This document shows, piece after piece, positions 5,219 through 9,554 of a DNA stretch of 9,554 nucleotides. Both the position numbers and the translations under genes were made by a program. Numbering within the stretch: position 1 is the first letter of the stretch; every line of letters begins with the position of its first letter. Below the pieces are notes generated by a model that worked only from the letters and a program-made list of their open reading frames with translations, ran no database searches and was not told the origin of the DNA. Origin of the DNA: Leucothrix mucor. GTDB lineage: Bacteria > Pseudomonadota > Gammaproteobacteria > Thiotrichales > Thiotrichaceae. Location: NCBI GenBank assembly GCA_011322515.1, contig DRMS01000405.1:1-9554 (forward strand), given 5' to 3'.

Positions 5219-7090
5219 CTAGAAATTAACTTTATTTAGAAGCGCTACTGGCTCAAATTCCCCAGAATAATCAAAAAAATCAATATCCAATTCCCTAAGT
5301 TTTATTTTTACTCTCTCCAACAATAATGGCTCATCCTTTTCCCAATTATCATAGCGCATCAAACTGACCTTGCCTGATCGAATATGGGCTTTAATTAGTT
5401 CAAATTCATCAATATCCCCATAAAGCTGTGTTGCACAGGCGGTATAAATACGCAGTTCAGCAGGTAATTCCCCTAAATATTTTCTGTGGAAAGTAAAACT
5501 ATGTCCTTCTTCCATATAGCCAGAGTCTAGCTGTTCATGGGCAATTTTACAGGCATTGTCAATGGTAATAGGATTGCCTACGGAGAAGAGTAGTTCTTTT
5601 GACTGCTCTAATGCTTGTGAATAGCTAGGGAAAAAGGCTTTTATATCTCGCTTTAAGCTTTCAGGCATTTTACTTTGAGGTTTGCGACGTTCAAATAGGC
5701 TTAATGCAAAATAGACGAGCAAATCTTCCTTGCGTTTAGTGCAAGATTCTTCAAAAACATCTTCGCCAAAGTGTTTTAGTAAGGCTTGATGGGCTTTATT
5801 ATGTGATCCACATAGTCGGCGAATTTGCTCTGAAAATTCAAACTCATTATTAGCAGGAAGTCGCCCAAGCTCTAAGGTAGTTTCCCAATAATCATTGAAT
5901 AATTCACTGTTTTTATCAATAACATCCTTGCGGATTTTTTTTGGTTTAAGGGCTAATTGTCGCTGTGTTTTTTGCTTCCAGTTACGCTTAATATGTTGAC
6001 GCTCACTAAGGAAGGTTTGCTCTTCAATTTTATCTTTAAAAACAAGAAAAATTCCTTGTCCTACAGCAATGGCTTTTTCATCGAGCGTAGATTCAATATA
6101 GTAGCGAATTTCCCCCTGTGAGTAGTATTTCTGAAAAGTATTACGGCTCGTAATAATGCCATCTTTGTAAGGTTTAAACTGACTAATAACACTTTCACCC
6201 GCCACCATAACGGCAATCACAATGGCTTTACCCGAATATTTCCATGCTTTGAGCAATGTCTGGGTTCTTTCTTTACGATCTTCAATCACATTTAAGACAA
6301 AACCAAGATTAACTAAATCATGCTGAGTGTATTTTACATTAGGTCGATGTACAGGATCCCAGCCTGTTACATTAATACCATGTGCTTCTAATTCACGAAC
6401 ATCATCACCTTTGCCACAACCATAATCAAGCACACTGTATTCGCCATTAAGATAGTTATGTCGTGCTAATACCTGCATTGGCTGTGATAGTTGATTGCGG
6501 TTAATGGCGGTCTTATGTCTTTCTACGGCTCTAGTAAAGTTAGTTGTTTGAGACTTAGAGATTGGTTTTTCTGTTAAAGGTTTAAGACGACCTTCATTAT
6601 CTAAATAATAGCCTTTAGATTTAATCAGCTTTTCCCAGTTCTTCTTAAAACCAATGCGACTGGTTTTTTCATATAAGCCAATTTTTTCACCTTCTTGAGT
6701 AATTGCTTTAAAGAGCGAAATAAGTGGGTAATTATCAGTTACAAAGGTTTCTTTTCGATGCAATATCGGTGGATTTTCAGATTTAGAGTAATTAGATTTT
6801 CGGGTGGTTTGTTTATCTAAGTTTACTATTTGACTGAATTTAAGTGCGGGATAGCTAATATCATCAAAATCAGGGTAATTTAGATAGGTTATTTTGTAAT
6901 CTTTCTTATAAAGCTTGATGATACTCCAATCGTTATTTGAAATATCAAATTGTTTAGCTGTGCTAGAAATCAATGCAACCAGTGTTTCTGGTAAGTTGTC
7001 TACTGCACTTTTGTGAATATAAACAGAGTCAGGCAGTTTTTTGCCAATACTCAAGTTCTTAATAATGTCGCTATACGTTAAAAAATCCAT
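5219..7090 (-). CDS. DNA phosphorothioation-associated putative methyltransferase
   Basis: This 623-residue protein matches, from memory, the family annotated as DNA phosphorothioation-associated putative methyltransferase (TIGR04096), usually found beside dnd genes. Landmarks in order: SIGKKLPDSVYIHKSAV (14-30), ITYLNYPDFDD (67-77), ENPPILHRKETF (105-116), GLYEKTSRIG (138-147), then a Rossmann-type SAM-binding domain with motif I LDYGCGKGDD (221-230), the acidic end of strand 2 in GWDP (243-246), and NLGFVLNVIED (261-271). The C-terminal half is a family-specific region of unknown function. The target (DNA base, RNA or protein) is not established. It has no membrane segments. The start MDFLTYSDII agrees with the usual start of the conserved region, although no strong ribosome binding site precedes it. 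It is transcribed towards the nuclease gene and separated from it by repeats, so it is functionally but not transcriptionally linked to the PP-loop gene. Confidence 0.87.
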   Translation of the reverse strand: MDFLTYSDIIKNLSIGKKLPDSVYIHKSAVDNLPETLVALISSTAKQFDISNNDWSIIKLYKKDYKITYLNYPDFDDISYPALKFSQIVNLDKQTTRKSNYSKSENPPILHRKETFVTDNYPLISLFKAITQEGEKIGLYEKTSRIGFKKNWEKLIKSKGYYLDNEGRLKPLTEKPISKSQTTNFTRAVERHKTAINRNQLSQPMQVLARHNYLNGEYSVLDYGCGKGDDVRELEAHGINVTGWDPVHRPNVKYTQHDLVNLGFVLNVIEDRKERTQTLLKAWKYSGKAIVIAVMVAGESVISQFKPYKDGIITSRNTFQKYYSQGEIRYYIESTLDEKAIAVGQGIFLVFKDKIEEQTFLSERQHIKRNWKQKTQRQLALKPKKIRKDVIDKNSELFNDYWETTLELGRLPANNEFEFSEQIRRLCGSHNKAHQALLKHFGEDVFEESCTKRKEDLLVYFALSLFERRKPQSKMPESLKRDIKAFFPSYSQALEQSKELLFSVGNPITIDNACKIAHEQLDSGYMEEGHSFTFHRKYLGELPAELRIYTACATQLYGDIDEFELIKAHIRSGKVSLMRYDNWEKDEPLLLERVKIKLRELDIDFFDYSGEFEPVALLNKVNF

Positions 7091-7154
7091 ACTGTTATTT
7101 TAGGTGATTAGGAGGGCTTGTAAAGGCTGGTTGAGGAAGTTTTTATAACCGTTC

Positions 7155-7341
7155 ACTTCCCCAAAGTTTGATGTGTCCTCGGCTACCAACTTAAGGCAGG
7201 ATAAGTAACGTCATAGCAAATAACCCGCACCCTTCGACAAGCTCAGGGAGCTAGCTTCCTGAGCTTGTCGAAGGGTGCGGGTGAATAGCAGAAACATGAA
7301 CTGTCCCAGCTTAAATTGGTAGCCGTGCACATTCCTAAGTA
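7155..7341. repeat. Second member of the dispersed repeat seen at 1534-1702, inverted orientation
   Basis: The right end CGTGCACATTCCTAAGTA (7324-7341) is the reverse complement, with 2 mismatches, of 1532-1549. The left end ACTTCCCCAAAGTTT (7155-7169) corresponds inverted to 1668-1681. The order of the two blocks is the same as at 1532-1703 once flipped. The interior differs and is occupied by the large palindrome at 7181-7324. Confidence 0.5.
7181..7324. repeat. 144-base palindrome with CTTCGACAAGCTCAG core arms
   Basis: Outer arms GGCTACCAACTTAAG (7181-7195) and CTTAAATTGGTAGCC (7310-7324) pair at 14 of 15 positions. Inner arms 7223-7247 and 7258-7282 are perfect 25-base reverse complements containing CCCTTCGACAAGCTCAGG. 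The central 10 bases are themselves nearly self-complementary. Both arm pairs share the same centre (7252.5), so the whole is one palindrome. Palindromes with the CTTCGACAAGCTCAG sequence are dispersed, REP-like, in many proteobacterial genomes. It is strongly GC-rich against its AT-rich surroundings. It sits upstream of both flanking genes, so it does not terminate either. Confidence 0.85.
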
Positions 7342-7389
7342 AAATCTGATAATCCCACAAAATGAAACCAATATAAATCATAAGTCTTC

Positions 7390-7418
7390 TTGCATTACAC
7401 GATTGCTCTCTATATAAC
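7390..7418 (+). promoter_or_regulatory. Predicted sigma70 promoter of the nickel permease gene
   Basis: TTGCAT (7390-7395) and TATAAC (7413-7418) are separated by 17 bases, just outside the repeat region and about 35 bases before the chosen start codon. Confidence 0.5.
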
Positions 7419-7452
7419 GCTCCCTCACTCCTAACTTTAAGTGTATTGTCAA

Positions 7453-8097
7453 ATGGAATACAGCCTTCTTATTATTTTCTATTACGGAATATTACACGCG
7501 CTTGGCCCTGATCATCTCAGTGCTATTGCACTATTTTCTATCGGAAAAAGGAAAAAAGCGGCGCTCTTATTAAGTTTATTATTTGCCGTAGGGCATGGTC
7601 TTACGCTTTACCTATTGGCCTTGCTCATTACACAAGTTGCGAGTGATGAGTTGTTGCAATATGGCGATATTATATCCTCAAGCGTTATTTTATTAATGGG
7701 CTTGTATCTTGTTTACCTTGCTGCAACCAATAAAATTCGTATTGATCATCACCACCATCATGACGATAAACATACCCATATTTATTATGCTGATGCACAT
7801 TTTCATGATAAATCTATGCTGGTTTCTCTAGGGTTATTAATGGGAGTGGGAGGACTACGCGGTATGTTAGTCACCTTGGCAGCGATATCACACCAGACCG
7901 TTGGTTTCGGTATGGTGCTCGCGTTTATACTAGGGCTTAGTCTTGTATTTTTGCTCTTTGGCTACCTTATTTATCTTATTAATGCTCAACTAATACGCTC
8001 TGCTAGCATCTTACGCTATGCAGTCACATCGGTTGGATTACTCTCAATTGCTATTGGCACGGTGAACTTGGCACAAGCATCTTCTCTGTTGCAATAA
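7453..8097 (+). CDS. NicO/HupE-type nickel permease next to Ni-SOD genes
   Basis: This integral membrane protein of about 214 residues is predicted to import nickel for the Ni-dependent superoxide dismutase encoded just downstream. The first membrane helix carries HALGPDH (15-21), the Hx4DH signature of nickel/cobalt transporters. Helix 2 has FAVGHGLTLY; further hydrophobic helices lie at about 70-90, 120-140, 150-175 and 185-205. A histidine-rich cytoplasmic or periplasmic loop (HHHHHDD...HTH...DAHFHD, about 98-118) is typical of metal handling. The ATG at 7453 was chosen over the in-frame GTG at 7441; neither has a strong ribosome binding site, so the start is uncertain by 12 bases. It lies 119 bases ahead of sodN on the same strand. 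Nickel is inferred over cobalt from that context. Many Ni-SOD loci carry a similar transporter. Confidence 0.85.
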   Translation: MEYSLLIIFYYGILHALGPDHLSAIALFSIGKRKKAALLLSLLFAVGHGLTLYLLALLITQVASDELLQYGDIISSSVILLMGLYLVYLAATNKIRIDHHHHHDDKHTHIYYADAHFHDKSMLVSLGLLMGVGGLRGMLVTLAAISHQTVGFGMVLAFILGLSLVFLLFGYLIYLINAQLIRSASILRYAVTSVGLLSIAIGTVNLAQASSLLQ

Positions 8098-8104
8098 TAG
8101 TAGG

Positions 8105-8174
8105 GCATCGCTATTAATTTATGTATTGGCAAATTAAGTCCATAGTTTGTTTAATCCAGCGTTAATAGAGATGC
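8105..8174. repeat. 13-base inverted repeat between permease and sodN
   Basis: GCATCGCTATTAA (8105-8117) pairs with TTAATAGAGATGC (8162-8174) at 12 of 13 positions around a 44-base loop. It could form a stem in the permease-sodN intergenic RNA. There is no T-run, so it is not a classical terminator; it may be a processing or regulatory structure, or a repeat relic. Confidence 0.4.
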
Positions 8175-8204
8175 TCATGAAATAATGATTACTTCAAAAA
8201 ACAA

Positions 8205-8210
8205 AAGGAA
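8205..8210 (+). promoter_or_regulatory. Ribosome binding site of sodN
   Basis: AAGGAA ends 6 bases before the ATG at 8217 in an A-rich leader, supporting this start and the short propeptide that follows. Confidence 0.6.
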
Positions 8211-8216
8211 AATAAA

Positions 8217-8678
8217 ATGTTTAAATTAGATACAGTAAAAGCGCATTGTGATGTACCTTGCGGAATTTATGATACAAGCGCAGCCCAAATCGCTGCACTT
8301 TCTGTTATTCGCATGATTGACTTAATCAACGCGGCTGAAAAAGGCGATGATGAAGCGGCTTATTTAAACAATATGGCGCGTTATATTGCGGTTAAAGAGC
8401 AAGAAGCGGTTAAGTGTAAAGAAGAAATTCGTATTATTTGGGGTGATTTTATTAAGCCAAATCACGTTGAAGAGCATAACGATATTCACACGATTACACA
8501 TAATATTATGATGCTTGCAGGCGCAGCGAAGCAACATACCTCTAGAGACAAAGCAATGGAGCTTCTTGCTGAAGTGAATAAGTTTGCAGAAATCTTTTGG
8601 GCAATTAAAGGCATTGAAACGAAGGTTGTTAAAGCGCCTTATATGCCAGGTGAAGATGTTGTTAATCCTGTGCTTTAA
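8217..8678 (+). CDS. sodN: Nickel superoxide dismutase precursor
   Basis: This 153-residue protein disproportionates superoxide to oxygen and hydrogen peroxide with a nickel ion. The nickel-hook motif HCDVPCGIYD is at residues 10-19. After removal of the 9-residue propeptide MFKLDTVKA, His10 becomes the N-terminal residue, and its amine and imidazole, together with Cys11 and Cys15 thiolates, bind nickel; Tyr18 is the conserved second-shell tyrosine. The rest is a four-helix bundle, as expected for this hexameric enzyme, and the length is normal. There is no export signal, so it acts in the cytoplasm. The presumed processing peptidase begins 3 bases after its stop and a nickel permease lies upstream, giving a complete synthesis module. 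Regulation by a nickel-responsive Fur-type repressor would be expected, but I see no clear operator. Confidence 0.97.
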   Translation: MFKLDTVKAHCDVPCGIYDTSAAQIAALSVIRMIDLINAAEKGDDEAAYLNNMARYIAVKEQEAVKCKEEIRIIWGDFIKPNHVEEHNDIHTITHNIMMLAGAAKQHTSRDKAMELLAEVNKFAEIFWAIKGIETKVVKAPYMPGEDVVNPVL

Positions 8679-8681
8679 GGT

Positions 8682-8960
8682 TTGATTCGACTATTTAAAG
8701 TCGAAGGCAATTCTTTGTACCCTCATTTAAATAACGGGCAAAGAATTGTTTGCCTTAAACTATTCAAATTCAGCAAAATTGCGATAGGCGATTTTGTAGT
8801 GTTTTCTAAAAAACCGCATGGATTAATGATTAAACGTGTTGAAAAAATCAAAAACGGCATGTTTTTTGTCCAAGGAACAGACCCTATGAGCATTGATAGT
8901 CGTGACTTTGGTTGGATTAAACGCGCTGATATTCAGTATAAAAAAATAGCGTTACATTAG
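8682..8960 (+). CDS. sodX: Nickel-type superoxide dismutase maturation peptidase (S26 family)
   Basis: This 92-residue S26 (LexA/signal peptidase-like) peptidase is expected to cleave the SodN propeptide. The nucleophile Ser11 is in VEGNSLYPHL, the general-base Lys51 in GLMIKRVEKI, and the family box appears as QGTDPMSIDSRDFGWI (64-79), equivalent to GDNP...DSR.FG of signal peptidases. There is no N-terminal membrane anchor, which fits a cytoplasmic SodX rather than a leader peptidase. It starts with TTG; the frame is closed immediately upstream by the sodN stop, and the next ATG would remove Ser11, so TTG is the only sensible start. TAAGG at the sodN stop is too close to act as a normal ribosome site, so translation is probably coupled to sodN by reinitiation. 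Confidence 0.9.
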   Translation: MIRLFKVEGNSLYPHLNNGQRIVCLKLFKFSKIAIGDFVVFSKKPHGLMIKRVEKIKNGMFFVQGTDPMSIDSRDFGWIKRADIQYKKIALH

Positions 8961-8970
8961 CACTTGACAT

Positions 8971-8988
8971 TATAAAGATGTCTTTATA
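8971..8988. promoter_or_regulatory. Perfect palindrome, operator candidate
   Basis: TATAAAGA and TCTTTATA flank a 2-base centre (TG), forming a perfect 8+8 inverted repeat. It lies between two copies of TTGACA (8964-8969 and 8989-8994) and touches the -35 box of the promoter at 8989-9017. Symmetry and position suggest a dimeric repressor or activator site. It does not resemble the ArgR box, and I cannot name the regulator. Confidence 0.5.
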
Positions 8989-9017
8989 TTGACAAATAAT
9001 CGCTGAGGACGCATAAT
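8989..9017 (+). promoter_or_regulatory. Strong predicted sigma70 promoter upstream of argD
   Basis: TTGACA (8989-8994), a 17-base spacer and CATAAT (9012-9017) form a near-consensus promoter. Transcription would start near 9024, just before the hairpin at 9032-9059, and run into argD. Confidence 0.6.
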
Positions 9018-9031
9018 TCGCGGTTTTTCAA

Positions 9032-9059
9032 AAAAAGGGTGGCTTAGGCTACCCTTTTT
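9032..9059 (+). terminator. Intrinsic terminator-like hairpin between sodX and argD
   Basis: Arms 9032-9043 (AAAAAGGGTGGC) and 9048-9059 (GCTACCCTTTTT) pair over 12 positions with one G-T wobble around the loop TTAG. A-tract and T-tract flank the GC core, so it can work on both strands. It ends 19 bases before the argD start, so it either terminates the sod transcript or acts as an attenuator in the argD leader. Confidence 0.8.
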
Positions 9060-9078
9060 CATTTTCTGGAGAAGACTC

Positions 9079-9554
9079 ATGTCTAACTCATTAATGACAA
9101 CCTATGCGCCTTTACCCATCACCTTTACAAAAGGCAAAGGTGTTTATCTTTGGGATAAGTCTGGCACACAATATCTTGATGCCGTTGCAGGTGTTGCGGT
9201 CTGTGGTCTAGGGCATGCCCACCCCGTTATTGCAGATGCTATTGCTGAACAAGCACGCACGTTAGTGCATACCTCTAATCTTTATCACATTAAACACCAA
9301 GAAGAACTTAGCGATAAATTATGTGGGCTATCAGGCATGGATCGTGTCTTTTTTAGCAATTCAGGGGCAGAGGCGAATGAAGCAGCAATTAAGCTAGCGC
9401 GTCTTTATGGTAAACAACAAGGTATTGAACGCCCTAATATCATTGTTGCTAGCGGTAGTTTTCATGGTCGCACCTTAGCCACTTTATCCGCAACAGGAAA
9501 TCGTAAAGTACAAGCAGGATTTTCGCCACTTGTCGATGGATTTGTGCGCGTTAA
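9079..9554 (+). CDS. argD: Acetylornithine/succinyldiaminopimelate-type aminotransferase, N-terminal part (3' end outside the window)
   Basis: This is the class III PLP-dependent aminotransferase of arginine biosynthesis, converting N-acetylglutamate semialdehyde to N-acetylornithine. The 158 visible codons run without a stop to the window end. Seen in order: GVYLWDKSGTQYLDAVAGVA, the LGHAHP turn, HTSNLYHI, the PLP-phosphate motif SNSGAEANEAAIKLAR, and SFHGRTLATLSATGN. These are the hallmarks of ArgD; the PLP lysine lies beyond the window. The ATG at 9079 is preceded by GGAGAAG (9068-9074) at 4 bases. Ornithine or 4-aminobutyrate aminotransferases of the same class are less likely, given the short N-terminus and the ArgD-like NLYHI and SGAEANE sequences. 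It appears to be a separate transcription unit from the sod genes. Confidence 0.9.
   Translation, partial: MSNSLMTTYAPLPITFTKGKGVYLWDKSGTQYLDAVAGVAVCGLGHAHPVIADAIAEQARTLVHTSNLYHIKHQEELSDKLCGLSGMDRVFFSNSGAEANEAAIKLARLYGKQQGIERPNIIVASGSFHGRTLATLSATGNRKVQAGFSPLVDGFVRV

Larger units (their letters stand above)
7091..7452. other. Divergent intergenic region dominated by palindromic repeats
   Basis: This stretch separates the minus-strand methyltransferase from the plus-strand nickel permease. It holds the repeat at 7155-7341 with its central palindrome and a promoter for the permease near 7390-7418. No small gene was seen. No convincing promoter for the methyltransferase was found between 7091 and the repeat. 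Confidence 0.6.

Noticed and set aside
7223..7282. Palindrome as a CRISPR repeat or transcription terminator
   Set aside because: Only one unit is present with no spacer array, and it lies upstream of both divergent genes without a T-run.
9001..9023. CGCTGAGGACGC sequence resembling part of an S-adenosylhomocysteine riboswitch
   Set aside because: Only a short partial likeness; the rest of the aptamer is missing and the downstream gene is argD.

Overview
The window looks like a piece of chromosome from an AT-rich gammaproteobacterium. This rests on the low-GC base composition, the gammaproteobacterial look of the ArgD N-terminus, and the nickel superoxide dismutase genes. I cannot name the genus. 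A sulfur-oxidising (SUP05-like) or other marine lineage would fit, but that is a guess. Two zones meet here: a repeat-laden accessory island (about 1-7350) and ordinary housekeeping genes (about 7390-9554).

The island carries a plus-strand cluster that looks like a DNA-modification or anti-phage defence locus. In order it holds: (1) the C-terminal part of a large protein cut by the window start (1-696); (2) a PP-loop, PAPS-reductase/DndC-like protein overlapping it by 8 bases (689-1519); (3) a GHKL (MORC/MutL/Hsp90-like) ATPase (1724-3460); and (4) a protein with an N-terminal GIY-YIG nuclease domain and a C-terminal HEPN domain of Swt1-like type (3464-4456). After a 762-base AT-rich gap full of nested repeats comes, on the minus strand, a 623-residue protein of the DNA phosphorothioation-associated methyltransferase family (5219-7090). 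Recognisable DndB, DndD, DndE and cysteine desulfurase genes are absent from the visible part. The locus therefore looks like a phosphorothioation-related but non-canonical system, with the ATPase and the two-domain nuclease as probable effectors.

Mobile and repetitive DNA surrounds these genes. A repeat with terminal inverted repeats lies between the PP-loop and ATPase genes (1534-1702), and a relative of it sits at 7155-7341. The gap at 4457-5218 holds a 112-base MITE with ISAba1/IS4-type ends and a perfect 9-base target duplication. That MITE is inserted inside another inverted-repeat-bounded segment. Between the divergent methyltransferase and nickel-transporter genes lies a 144-base palindrome with perfect 25-base inner arms containing the CTTCGACAAGCTCAG motif.

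The right-hand zone is a nickel superoxide dismutase module: a NicO/HupE-type nickel permease (7453-8097), the Ni-SOD precursor SodN (8217-8678) and its presumed maturation peptidase SodX (8682-8960). The permease would supply nickel, and SodX would remove the 9-residue propeptide to expose the His-Cys-x-x-x-Cys nickel hook. A strong promoter with an adjacent palindromic operator candidate and a terminator-like hairpin then precede argD (9079 onward, cut by the window end).
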